Source of the DNA: Lunularia cruciata | Taxonomy: Eukaryota > Streptophyta > Marchantiopsida > Lunulariales > Lunulariaceae | DNA: 64,000 nt | Direction of reading: 5' to 3' | Assembly (NCBI GenBank): GCA_948567375.1 | Contig: OX419756.1 | Span: 28,250,552 to 28,314,551 of the forward strand | In this document: positions 22,183-33,609 of the stretch, piece by piece | Layout: every line of letters begins with the position of its first letter | Numbering within the stretch: position 1 is the stretch's first letter | The notes under the pieces: generated by a model | What the model was told of the DNA's origin: nothing | Seen by the model: the letters and a program-made list of their open reading frames with translations, nothing else | Database searches by the model: none | Position numbers and translations under genes: made by a program

Positions 22183-23480
22183 CTAGGTGTCTGCGCTGTT
22201 TCTTCGTTTCGGTGACTGAGACAACTCCGAAGAAAATGTATTTGATGCTGGTGTCTCCCTTGCTCTAGTATCTACTAGATTGACCTCCAGATCAGGTATT
22301 TCTTTGTCCAAGGGAAGTTTTCCATCTTCCCTTGACTCCTCTAGTGTAACACAATGAACATTAGTATATCTTTGTAGTTGGAGGGGTTGGTGCAAACCAC
22401 AGGGATGGCTTTGGAGTAGGCACTGAAGACATTTTGTTATGATATGGCCAAATGTAGAGTATAGCAAACTATTTCCTAAGCTCTGGACAATTTAGTGACC
22501 AGTAGCCACAAGTTCCACAATTGTAGCATGTACTTGGGATGGTATTCTGCCTAAGGGGCATGATTCTTTGCTAAGGTTCATTACTAGCATACTCCCTTGG
22601 TACATACTTGGGAATAGTGAATATAGAAATTTGAGTTGAAGCACTTCTTGAACTACAAAAACTTGCTTGTCCCCTTCCACATAGTAATCTTATTCTTCCC
22701 ATGCAAGAGCTCATTCTATTTGCTACACTGAGTAAGAGGGGTGTGTAGAAAAAAATTCAGTGTTACAATGACCCAACCTACCACAAGATGTACACCAGAT
22801 GTTGGGTCAAGTGTATGAGGGGTCTTTGCCTTTCCTTTGCTCCAACCAAGTGCACTTTGAAATTGGCAAACTCCTTGATGAGTTCTTCCAACTTCATACC
22901 CAATGGCATAGACGTCTTTGGAGTTGAGATCTCCTTCTATCTTCAATTAACCCTCTCCTCTCTTCTTTGTTCCTTCTCATCTTTAGACAAAGATGACTCC
23001 AAAGATGACTCCAAAGATGATGACATATTAGACAATTCCAAAGACAAAGAAGTGGATCTTTGTGCTGGTCTCCTCTCTGTTCTTTGTGAACTTCTTCCTC
23101 CATGTTGCTTCCTTGAAGGATTTAGCCAAGCAGACTCATATAATTTTGCATAGTTCACCACCTTTGCCAACGTATCATGTTCTTGTTCTTTGGCTAAGAT
23201 CCATAGCTCTGCCAGTAATCCTCTTAGGAAAAATGTTATTACTGCGTATTTGAATATCCTAACTATCTTTTCATTCTGCTCAGAAGGCTTTGACACCTTT
23301 ATGTATAGTCTCTATAATTTTCCTATTTATTGCATTTCAGATGTTTAGTGTAGCAAATATGTTTGCCTCAAAGTCTAGCTCTTGGAACCTTTCCAGGAAA
23401 CGACTCCTTATTGTTAGCCTATCTGCCACATTGAGCAAGATTTTGACTTATGTGAGTGTACCAATTCTAGGTTTTCTTCC
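22183..23480 (-). pseudogene. Ty3-gypsy gag remnant with two damaged zinc knuckles
   Basis: The minus strand carries a decayed Ty3-type gag. A capsid C-terminal block has F-L-R-G-L, then T-L-A-K-V-V-N-Y-A-K-L-Y-E (about 23240-23130). A charged Ser/Glu-rich linker follows, including a 12-bp GATGACTCCAAA-type repeat near 22987-23015. Two CCHC-like knuckles come next. The first (22797-22750) has C-x2-C-x4-H but Phe where the last Cys should be. The second (22529-22488) has C-x2-C-x4-Y-x4-C, so Tyr replaces His. The pieces lie in different frames with stops. No protease or RT follows in this direction. The LTR-like repeat at 24445-25020 is in the right place to be its 5' LTR. Confidence 0.7.
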
Positions 23481-24444
23481 TTAAAGTATTTGGAAATATT
23501 TGAAGTCTGTTAGCATATATGGCCTCTTTGCTTGCTACCAAGATTGCCTCAAATTTTTTCATGAAAGTGTAAGAGTCTTTGTCTTCATGCTAACCTTTAA
23601 ATTTTTGATAGCTCTATCAAGTAAAGCATGCAAAATTAGCCATTAGAATAGGGGCAAAGAAAGGAACGAGTGTAGGAACTGAACTTACACACGAGATTTG
23701 TAATAAATCTGAATTAAGTACAAGGCTAGAGAAGTATTATTCTTTGTCTATGTTTGACAAAGGTTTATAGTGATCCAATTCAGTTCTTGAAAGTAATGGT
23801 CAATTCTTGATTAGCAAAACAAAATGTATTGCTAGGTTTATGATCTTGGAGAAGACTTCTTGTGGTATCAATGACAAGTAATCTTTTCTTTCTTTTGAAC
23901 TTGAGGAAGGATCCTCAGGCCCTGTGAAGTATGTGCACTTTCCTTTTGATACATACATGAGGTACTTCTTCCCTCAACTTCTTGGAAGCTTCTTCTTTGT
24001 AATTGGATTGAGTAGAAGTAGCCTACTAAGGTTGAGTTTGGAACACCTATTCAAAGATTTTCTGGAATCCAAACTTACCTTTTTGCAAGGAGAATTGCCA
24101 AAGGGAAAATTGGGTATTCTTCATTGTTTTTCTCTCAATATTATTGAGTTTATTTTGAGCTTTGCTTCCTTGTGCTACATGCCACTCAATTTGCATTTTT
24201 TATTTCCCTTGAAGGCTCTTATGTCACAAGGTGTTTCAATTACTCCTTTTTCTTGTAGTACTTTATTCCTTGATCACGTTTATTGCCTCACCAATCTTCA
24301 GATCTTCAAATCTTCAGGTGTATCCTTGGAAATGGCCCTAGAAAATTTATGACAATCCAATGTTGTCCAATTTACAAGATAATAATAAGGAATAGATCAT
24401 TCCCATGAGGATGTGGGTTGGAAATGACTAGATCTGAAGAGAAT
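23481..24444. other. Probable retroelement leader/gag N-terminus, decayed
   Basis: Between the gag remnant and the LTR-like repeat. A 142-residue plus frame (23924-24352) is hydrophobic but lacks a recognisable domain and lies antisense to the presumed gag. I treat it as chance. Confidence 0.4.
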
Positions 24445-25020
24445 TGTTACAACTTGCAGTTCTTCATTGTTACTTGTTTAACCTCTTAGACAAGAACTGC
24501 TCCCAAAAGTAGTGTCACCAATTGCAACATACTATGGAAAATTGGAAAGAAAAAACAATCACTTTCACTTATAATAAGTCTGAACTATTTCCTAAAGGTG
24601 ATGATTTATTCACTCCAAAGAGGCTAATTCTACTACAAAGACATAAAATCCATAGAACATGTTCTATTCTTCCCAAAAGGCATGACTCCAAAGGCACTTT
24701 GTATTTGCAATGGTCCTTTGTCTTTTGATTCCAAGGTACTTTCAACACTACATCTCACTTAAGACTAGTCAAGGCATTGCTTAGCTCCTTTCAAACTACT
24801 AGGGATCCTACAAATACTAATAGACACACTCAATTACTAGAGTTCCTACTAGAAAGATTCCTCACCATTACTAATTAAAGACAAGCAAGCAATACTCAGA
24901 ATTAATCAAAAGAGACAAAGAGCTTTTTTCACTTTCACTTTATTTAAATTCAAAGGGCTAAAGAATTATTTACATGACTAGAAGCCTTAAATATCTTATT
25001 ACTTCTAACTAAAGGAATCT
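24445..25020 (-). repeat. LTR-like dispersed repeat
   Basis: Starts at TGTTACAACTTG. Aligns in the same orientation with 7386-8100 through several conserved blocks. Its position upstream of the minus-strand gag remnant suggests the 5' LTR of that Ty3 element. The far boundary is approximate, abutting a copia RT fragment at 25026. Confidence 0.5.
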
Positions 25021-25025
25021 GATTA

Positions 25026-26024
25026 TTGAGGAAGTGCAATGATGGAAGCAATTGGTACAGGGCAAGACTAGTAGAAAAAGGCTTTCAACAGACAAAAGGT
25101 ATAGACTACACCAAGATTTTCTCTCATATGGTTAAGATGACTACTACTATCAAACTTGTATTGGGTCTTGTGAAGGTAGAGGATTTTCATCTAGAGCAAC
25201 TAGATGTAAAAACAATATTCTACATGGAGACCTTGAGTAGAACATTTATATATCATTTCCAGAGACTTTTAGGTCACTAATAGAGAGGACATGGTCTACA
25301 AGCTGAAGAAGAGTCTTTACGGATTGAAGTAGGCTACTCCAAAATGAACTTGAAATTTGATGGTTTTATGGCTATAATGGTCACACTAGATGCAAGATAG
25401 ATCATTGTTGTTATGTTAAGTCATTTGCTAATTTGTACATCATTATTTTGCTTTATGTTGATGATATGTTGGTCGTTGGGTCCAACATGAAGGAGATCAA
25501 TAAGTTAAGCAAAAATTGTTTGATCTCTTTGGGATGAAAGATTTGGGTGGTCCTACATAGCAAATACTTGGGATTAAGATAGCAAATGTAGATCAGTAGG
25601 TACTTTGAAGTTATCTTAAGAGACGTATATTCATAAGTTGATGGACAGGTTTGGTATATAGAATGCTACAATCCGGACCACCTACTTGAGAATTCACTTC
25701 AAGCTTTCTGGGGAGCAATCACCAAATATAGATGCAAATAGAGAATACATGAATAAAGTACCTTATGAATCAATATTTGGTAGTTTGATGTATATAGTGG
25801 TATGCACTAGGCCAAAGATTTCTCATGTTGTTTGAGTTGTAAGAAGTTTTATGTCAAATCCAACATGAGAGTATTGGGAAGCAGTAAGGTGGCTTTTACA
25901 TTACTTGAAAGGCACTTCAGATACAACACTTTGTTTCAAGCAGATGGATGCAATTTTAGAAAGCTTCATGGATGCATACTTGGGAGGAGATTTGGATGGT
26001 AGAAAGAGTATCATAGGGTACATC
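25026..26024 (+). mobile_element. Old Ty1-copia fragment (RT and RNase H), interrupted by element B
   Basis: Plus-strand copia RT begins with R-A-R-L-V-E-K-G-F-Q-Q and includes F-H-L-E-Q-L-D-V-K-T; the catalytic Y-V-D-D-M is visible around 25456-25470. RNase H follows with H-Y-L-K-G-T-S and G-G-D-L-D-G-R-K-S-I-I-G-Y at about 25890-26020. Stops and frame changes break it. The RNase H is cut at 26024 by the LTR of copia element B. The continuing G-x-T-I-V-N-like codons after 31520 suggest the two parts were once contiguous. Confidence 0.75.
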
Positions 26025-26874
26025 TGTTGGGAGAAAATTTGCAACTAGGAATTTGAGATAGCAGCTAGAACCCAAATTTGGCTATGTGGTTGAGCAAAAA
26101 TCATTTATCAATCTAGTCAAGAAAATTATGCATAGAAAGTATGCCAAATTTTTTGTGGTTTGGCCAATGTTTGCCTACATCCAAAGTTGCACATGATTTT
26201 TATTCACTCTTGAATTGTTAATCAAAGTCACATTGCCTACCACCACTTACATTATATATACATTTGCAATTGGAGACCCTTATCTAGTTCTGGAACTTAT
26301 GGTGCAGATTGATCTTGTATCTAACCCCTAGATTGTCTTGTATCAATTGATACACGTCACCTCACTCCTTTCTACAAGTGGGGATCATGCCCATAGCCTT
26401 CTTGTAGGGTACACTCCCATAGGTCTCATAGTCTTGGAGCCTTCACACATGTCCTTCAGCCATGCCCATAAGTCCACTGCCCATAGCTCCCACAACCTGC
26501 CCGTAATTCCCTCAATAAAATCCTGCAATTCTCATCCTGCAATTCTCATCCTACAATTCAACACATGTATCTTGAACTTCAAGTCAGCGTATAACTTCTT
26601 TTCTAGAGCTTTTTTTTCATGATCTTGGTGTCTATGGAAAATTCTTGAGAAGGAACTTTCAATGAAATAAGGCCCGTCTCATTTGCATCTATTTTCATAT
26701 AAAAATGGGTCATAATGTGAATTATTTTTTTGTTCACTCCCATAAATGAATCATGCAATGTGAAGATCTGTCCCATACTAACACTTCTACACTCCCATAG
26801 AAGAGCTGCCTCATATTGGCTCTTCAACATTCACATAGTGCATTCTCATAATTAATCAAACTTCACACTTAACA
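26025..26874 (-). repeat. 3' LTR of copia element B
   Basis: TGTTGGGAG...CACTTAACA, about 850 bp, matching 30727-31520 and the shorter LTR of element A. On the minus strand it is preceded by a purine-rich AAGTGAGAGAT that can act as polypurine tract. It contains a short local tandem repeat (CTGCAATTCTCATC-type) near 26521-26560. Confidence 0.85.
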
Positions 26875-29800
26875 ATCTCTCACTTGGAATCCAAGATTAC
26901 TTGTCACTCCAATGTACAAGACAAGCAACATAACTTTGAAATCCAATTGCAACTATGCATTGCTTCAGCTTCTTGATTGTGATTACCTTGGTAAACATAT
27001 CTACGTGATTTTGTACTCCAACAATCTTTACCAAAGTCAATACACCATCTATCAATTTACAAATGCAATGATATCTCAATGGAATACGTTTTGTCTTAGC
27101 ATGAGACATAGGATTCTCTGCCAAATTGATAGCACTCTAGCTAACATTATGGAGTATATTGTCATCTTGTTTCTTTCCTAGCTCTACCATGAATTTTTTT
27201 CAAACAAAGCATCTCCTTGCTAGCCTTCAAGATGGCCATGTACTTAGCTTCTATGGTAGAAAGAGTAACACTCTTCTATAAACAAGACATCCAACAAACT
27301 GCAATACCACCTACAGTGCACATACCTTGTAGTGCTCTTTTGATTTTCCGAGTCTTTTCACAAATCTGCATCAATGAATCACTCTAAAATGGTAGTTATT
27401 TGCTTGAAATTAAGTACCTTATAAAAGGCACCTTTCAAGTAGCATAAGAGCCATTTCACTACTTCCCAATATTCTTTTCATGGGTTTGACATGAATCCTC
27501 TTAGAACTCCCATTGCATGAGTAATGTCTGGCTAGTGCATACCATAGCATACATCAAACTACCAACTAATGATTCATAGGGTACTCTACTTATGTACTCT
27601 CTATATGTATCAATTCTTGGTGATTTCTCTTTAGAGAGTTAGAAGTGATTCCCAAGGGATTGGTTCAAATTGTAACATTCTGTGGACCAAACTTGTCCAT
27701 CAACTTCTTGATGTACTTCTCTTGAGACAACTCAAAGTACTTGCAAATTTTTCTTTGCTAAACCTCATTCCAAGTATCTATTATGAAGGACCTAGTTCTT
27801 TCATTTTCAAATACATCACATGGCACTTTAGCTTGTTGATTCCCTCATGTTGGATTGAGTAGCAAACACATCATCAACATAAAGCAACAAGATGATGTAT
27901 GAATAAATAATGACTTAAGTTGGTCCTAGCAATGGTCCATCTTGCATCTACTTTAACCACTGTTGGCCATAAAGCTATCAAACTTCAAATACCACCGTTG
28001 AAGAACCTACTTCAAACCATGGACACTATTCTTTAAACTTGCAAACCAATTCCCCTTTGTTTGTGATTTGAAATCTCTCAAGCTATAACATATAGATATC
28101 CTCCTCAAGGTCTCCATGTAGAAATGTTGTTTTTGCATCTAGTTTCTCTAGATGAAAATCCTCTACAATCACAAGACCTAAGACTAGTTTTATGTAGTCA
28201 TCGTAACTATGGGAAAGAAAATCACATTGTAGTCTATACCTTTGATCTATAGAAAACACTTTGCCAAAAATTTGGCCTTATACCTCTTGCTTCCATCATA
28301 TTCTTCTTTGATTCTTTACACCCATTTTTTCTACAATACCTTCTTTCCTTTTGGCAACTTGGTCAATGACCAAGTCTCATTCCTTTCTAGAGATGATATC
28401 TCTTCCTTCAATACAAGCACCCACTAAAATGAGTCCTCCTTTTTCATTGCCTTTGAGTAGCACTTAGGTTCACCATTTTCTGTCAAGAGAAAATAATGCA
28501 TAGATGGGGACCTCTCTATTGGTTCCCACAATCTAGTAGATCTACTCAAATCAGTTGTAAGCATGATTGGATATGGTATGACCTCTCTACTTTCTACAAA
28601 AGTCCTATTTCCTACAACATCATTCTCTAAGATGTCTTCCAACACTACTTCTTCTCAATGTTTTGCTTCTGTAACCGTAGAACCAGATCCAAGCTTATCT
28701 TTGTACTTCTCATTCTTGTGGAAAATTGCATCTTTACTTCTTAGCATTTTCCTATCATCTTCATCCCAAATAAAATAACCCATATCATCTGAATCCATAT
28801 CCAATGAAGAGATACTTTTTTGACTTTGAATCAAGCTTGTTCCTAGCACAATCTTGAATCCTTGCATATGAGATACAAACAAATTTCTCAAGTGTGAGAG
28901 ACTCACCTTCTTTCTTGACCATTCCTCCTCAAGGATCTTGAATTCCAAAGGAATTGAGGGTCCTTGATTTATGAGGTATGTAGTTGTGCTAACTACATCT
29001 GCCCAAATCCTTTTTTGCAACCTTGCTTGTAGTCTCATGCATTTGGCTCTCTCATTGAGAGTTCTGTTCAAACATTCAGCCACATCATTTTGTTATGGTG
29101 TCTTAGGGTCAGTTTTGATCATTCTGATCCCATTCTCTACACAGTTCCCATTCTCTACACAATACGCTCTAAACTCATTGCTACTATACTCTTGACCATT
29201 ATCTGATTTCAAGCACTTGATTTTCAAACTTGATTGGTTTTCAATGTCAGATTTCCATTGCTTGAAAGCACTAAACACATCTGATTTATTTTTCAGAAAA
29301 TAAACCCATACCTTCTTGGCAGCATCATTTGTGGAGTTGATATAGTAGCAAGATCATCCAAGAGACTCAACTTAAGTCAGGACATATACATCTATATGGA
29401 TTAACTCTTGCTCTCCCACTCTTTGTACCCTTGTAGCCTTAATGAAAGTAACATGCTTTTGCTTTCCCAAAATACATGGTTTGCAAAAGCCAATTTGAAC
29501 AATCTTCAACTTTTGGATCTTACCATCTATAGCTAATTATTTTATACCCTTCTCACTCATGTAGTTAGGAAGGATAGATTGCATCAACAATTTTCATCAG
29601 ATGGCCTGATCTTCCCATAAAATATAGGGTTCCAACCTTCTACCCTCATGCTAAAATCAGGTTTCTTGGGTAATCTTCTACTACACTCTTTCAAAGGATG
29701 TTCAATATCCTTCCTCATCCAACTAACCTATTGAAATCAAAATCCTCTTCAATCCAAGGCATATTTGACATCTTTCAATGTTCATACTAACTAACCTTGA

Positions 29801-30726
29801 GAGGTCTTCAAGTTCACATTACCTTTTTCTTTGATAAATAAGGGTTTATCATCAACAATGTGAACCTTTCTAAGGTTTCTTGCAACAAAGTTGTGCATCA
29901 ACTCTTTACATGGGGTAGAGAGAAATGATGCACCAAAATCTATCACCCAAGATTCTATGGGGCACTCCACATAGCAAACAAGTGAATCCTTTTTTCTATT
30001 ACTATGTTCACTAAGTTCTCCTCCTTCTTTGGACTTTTACACCAATTCTTGAAGTGACCAAGTCTTGTATACTCTCAAACTTGAGATCACCTGACCTTGA
30101 GAAACTAGTCACTATTATGATTGTTTTTCCCCAAATGTCAAGTAATGAAGATAATAGCAACATGCTTGAACTCCATCATTAAAGTTGATATTCATAAATT
30201 CTGATGTTGAAATGATTGAGTTGAAATCATTCATGTGGTCTTGAACTAATGCACCTTCTTTCATCCTTGTGTTGATTACTTGGTGAATCAAGAATACCTT
30301 TTTCAAAGCTGAAGGTTTCTCGTACATATTTGATAACACTTTAATCAACCCGTGAGTGGTCTTCTCATCCCTAATGTTATATGCAACATTTCTTGCCAAT
30401 GTCAATCTGACCACACCCAAGGCTTATTGATCAAGAAGCTCCCATTCAACTTTTTCCATTGATGTTGGCAAGAAATGTTGCATATAACATTATCCACAAG
30501 AAGACCACTCATGTGTTGATTAGGCATAATTGAATATGTATGAGGAACCTTCAGTTAAGCACACACCTCTTGAGGCAAAGGCAAGTGCAACTTCTTTTGA
30601 TACAAATATTCCTTAATCCACATCTTCCCAAAACCCAAAATCCTTACCATTGAACTTGTTAATTTTGATTTTCCTATTTTCTACCGTTGTTGTGTTTTGC
30701 CTCTAAAGACCAATCTCTCATACCAC
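26875..30726 (-). mobile_element. Ty1-copia element B internal region, full length but degenerate
   Basis: Minus-strand order: PBS (30724-30714); gag (30460-30115); protease/pre-integrase (about 30000-29400) with D-F-G in place of D-S/T-G (Phe codon 29937-29935); integrase (29278-28655) with L-K-S-D-N-G-Q-E-Y and N-R-T-L-N-E-R-A; a linker with R-L-W-E-P-I-E-R (28645-28424); RT (about 28400-27500), heavily broken; and RNase H (about 27450-26897) ending in the typical H-A-K-T-K-R-I-P-L-R-Y-H and V-D-M-F-T-K-V. Many stops and frame changes interrupt every domain. The full element spans 26025-31520 with ACATC/ACATG on its two sides, a near-perfect 5-bp target duplication. Same family as element A. 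Confidence 0.85.
30714..30724 (-). other. Primer-binding site of copia element B
   Basis: On the minus strand TGGTATGAGAG follows the LTR end, resembling the initiator Met tRNA complement TGGTATCAGAG with one change. Confidence 0.65.
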
Positions 30727-31520
30727 TATTGGGGGAATTCACATTCGGAATTTGAGAGAGTAGCAAGAATTCAAATTTGGCTATGTGATGGAGTAGAAAT
30801 AATTCATCAGTTTGGTCAAGTAAAACATGCATAGAGATTACACCAAATTTCATGTGGTTTGACCAATGTTACGCAGGTCCACAATTGCAAGGGATTTTTA
30901 TTCACTCTTGAACTATCAATCAAGAATTGTCAAACAAGAATTATTGAAGTCACAATGAATACCAACACTTAAACTATATATATATATATACTCTTGCACT
31001 TGGAGACCCTTGTCTAGTTTTAGAATGACTTGCAGATTGATTGCGTATCTAAACCCTAGATTGTCTGGTACCAATTGATATACTTCACCTCATTCAGTTC
31101 CATGAGTGGAGGCCATGTCCATAGCCTTCCCACATGAAACTTTCCCATAGGTCCCATAGTTGTAAAGCCTTCATGCAAGTCCCCTGCCCATAGCTCTTGT
31201 AGTAGAATCCCGCAACTCCTATAAGACACATTTTTCTTGAACTTCAAGTGAGCTTAATTTCTTTTCTAGAGCTTTGTTTTCCATGATCTTGGTTTTATGG
31301 AAAGCTAATGAGAAGATGCATCCAACAAAATAAAGCATGCTTCATTTTCATCTGTATTCATACTGATGTGAATTATCTTTTGTTCACTCCCATAAATCAC
31401 GTAATGTGAAGATCTGTCCCATGCTTACACTTCTACACTCCCATAGAAGACTTGTCTTGTATTGATTGTCAACATTCTCATAATTCATTCCTATAATTGA
31501 TCAAACTTCCACACTTAACA
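30727..31520 (-). repeat. 5' LTR of copia element B
   Basis: TATTGGGGG...CACTTAACA, about 794 bp and similar throughout to 26025-26874. Differences are numerous, so the insertion is old. The terminal CA (minus sense) has changed to TA. The right flank ACATG pairs with ACATC left of 26025. Confidence 0.85.
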
Positions 31521-31783
31521 ACATGTCTATTTCTAGGTTGTACAATTGTTAATTGCACTTGAGTGTAGAGTCTGATTGGAGTCTTTAGTTCATGACCCTC
31601 TCATAGGCTTCCCATATGGGGTTTGGGAGTAAAGCCCCCAATTGGGGTCTCATTATAGAAACCAATGCAATTGTAGATATAGGTAAATTCCTGGCCAAAC
31701 CACATATAATCTCTTTGTATGTTTCTCCATGTTCTGTAATAATTGAGCTTGTTTCCTAGATTGGAAATTTTCATTCCTTAAAA
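31521..31783 (+). repeat. Retroelement junction: RNase H tail and probable LTR
   Basis: The first tens of bases appear to continue the RNase H cut at 26024. The end, at 31783, directly precedes a PBS and a copia gag, so at least the distal part should be an LTR. The LTR start cannot be fixed by eye. Confidence 0.45.
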
Positions 31784-31796
31784 TTGGTATCAAAGC
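31784..31796 (+). other. Primer-binding site (initiator Met tRNA type)
   Basis: TTGGTATCAAAGC differs from TTGGTATCAGAGC at one base. It is followed about 50 bp on by a copia gag start. Confidence 0.75.
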
Positions 31797-31848
31797 CTAG
31801 TTTGAGGAAGAGTGGAAGGATGGTAAAAGAATGGAAGTCAAAACACAA

Positions 31849-32005
31849 AGTTTAATGATAAGGATTTCAAAAATTAGAAGATGTAGATCAAGGATTATCT
31901 ATATTAGAAGAAGTTGCACTTGCCTCTTAAAGTAAAAAAGCCAGAAGAGATGGAAGATGTTGAGTGGAAGCTATTAGATCAATAGGCTTTAGGTAGACCT
32001 AGGCA
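31849..32005 (+). pseudogene. Copia gag N-terminal fragment
   Basis: The plus frame reads K-F-N-D-K-D-F-K-N and, after stops, I-K-D-Y-L-Y and L-H-L-P-L, then E-M-E-D-V-E-W-K-L-L-D. This is the start of copia gag that follows the PBS. In-frame TAG codons stand where Trp or Gln is expected. No further gag or pol is recognisable downstream. Confidence 0.7.
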
Positions 32006-33080
32006 CAACTTGGCTAATGGCTAGTTGGCTCACTAAATATTGTAGTTGGTTAGCCTTGGTTCAAGCCAACTAATCTAGGTTACATTTCAAACATTAATTT
32101 AGGTCATAGTATTAGTAAGTAGATAGATAGAAATAGTTTGCAATATGCAAAAATTATTCATAAGTGATAAGTTATTTATAGTGGTCATTTTTAAGATTAA
32201 TTTGTGGCATTCTACCTTGGTCAAAAACCTTGCATTTAAAGGTAACCATAAAAATAGGAGCATAGATTTGGCCACCATCTAGGTACTCACATCAACACCA
32301 CTACCTCCTAAGAGCACCTTAAAGTAGGAAGAGAAACATGTGTATAGAATAGATATAGAATGATCTACAATATCAATTTCAGAGTGATGATGATAGCAAA
32401 AAGTTGGGCATCTCCCTTGGCCAGCTCATTCCAGATGAGAACCATGCAATGCAACTAGCAATTCCCACTAGGATGACTCAAGTTTTGTAGGCTTCAAGGT
32501 CCAGAAGAGTCATCCATGCATATTCTGCATTGTTTGTCATTCGGGCCTTACTTTTGATTTGGGCTTACTATGAAGAGGTCAGTTACAAGACTTTGCAAGG
32601 TTTTGATTTTGCTGATGGTTGTAGGTTAAGATTTCATGAAGACTGAAGTGTAGGGTTTATATTTGCTGAAAATGACCAAGAATGCATGGAACCTCATGCA
32701 TAAGAGAAGTTAGGGACTAGGATTTTGGACTTCCATAACTTCCAACATTCTTGATGAAAGTAAAAGCATTGCTTTTGATAGTCCAACCAATGTAGCTGGT
32801 AGTTTACTTCCATACGGAGTAGGTTTACTAGCAAAGGACTCCCTACATTGAACATCACAATGTCATAATGAAACCAACACCTCAAGTGGTTCATTGAGAA
32901 ACACCTATGAGAGTTCATTGATAGAAAAGTTACATCAGTTGGTAAGTTCCAAATATCTTGGTATCTTGCCAAAAATCTTCTTTTTTGTGTGAAAAGACTT
33001 GAGCTAAAAGTGGACATTTTTTCCAATGCTAGTGCTACAAACCAAATCCTGCTTGTAGTGTGATGTTCAAAGCATGAAAT
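32006..33080. other. Decayed retroelement or intergenic DNA
   Basis: Downstream of the gag fragment. A 110-residue minus frame (33026-32694) shows no domain. No convincing pol motif was found in any frame. Confidence 0.35.
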
Positions 33081-33609
33081 CTGAAATACTCATTCCAAGA
33101 TATTAAGAGGAACAATCTCAAAAAACTCTACAAAAGATGAGCAATCTATCTTGGTGTTGGATGCCACTAATGTACAGGGGAAACATATAAGCTTACTCAA
33201 ACTCAAATGAACCATCTCCTTCTAATATATTAAAGAGGAACAATCTCAGCAAACTCTACAAAAGAAGAGCAATCTATCTAGGTGTTAGATGCACTAATGT
33301 ATATGGGAAACATAGAAGCTCACTCAAACTAGAAATTACCCATCTGAAATACTCATTCCAAGATATTAACGAGGAACAATCTCAACAAACTCTACAAAAG
33401 ACTAGTAATCGATTTGGGTGTTGCATGCCACTAATGTACAAGGGAAACATAGAAGTTCACTCAAATTGAAATTTAACCATCTGAAATGCTCATTCCAAAA
33501 TATAAGAGAGGAAAAAACTCTACAAAATATGAGTGTTCAATCTAGGTATTGGATGCTACTAATGTACAAGGGAAACATAAAAGGTCACTCAATTTAAAAA
33601 TTACCCATC
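33081..33609. repeat. Tandem array, 4 copies of a 129-137 bp unit
   Basis: Units at 33081-33214, 33215-33343, 33344-33480 and 33481-33609. Each contains GAGGAA, ACTCTACAAAA, a G-rich GGTGTTGGATGC block, CACTAATGTA, GGGAAACATA and CTCACTCAA-like ends. Copies differ by substitutions and small indels. No frame stays open through all copies. Confidence 0.9.
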
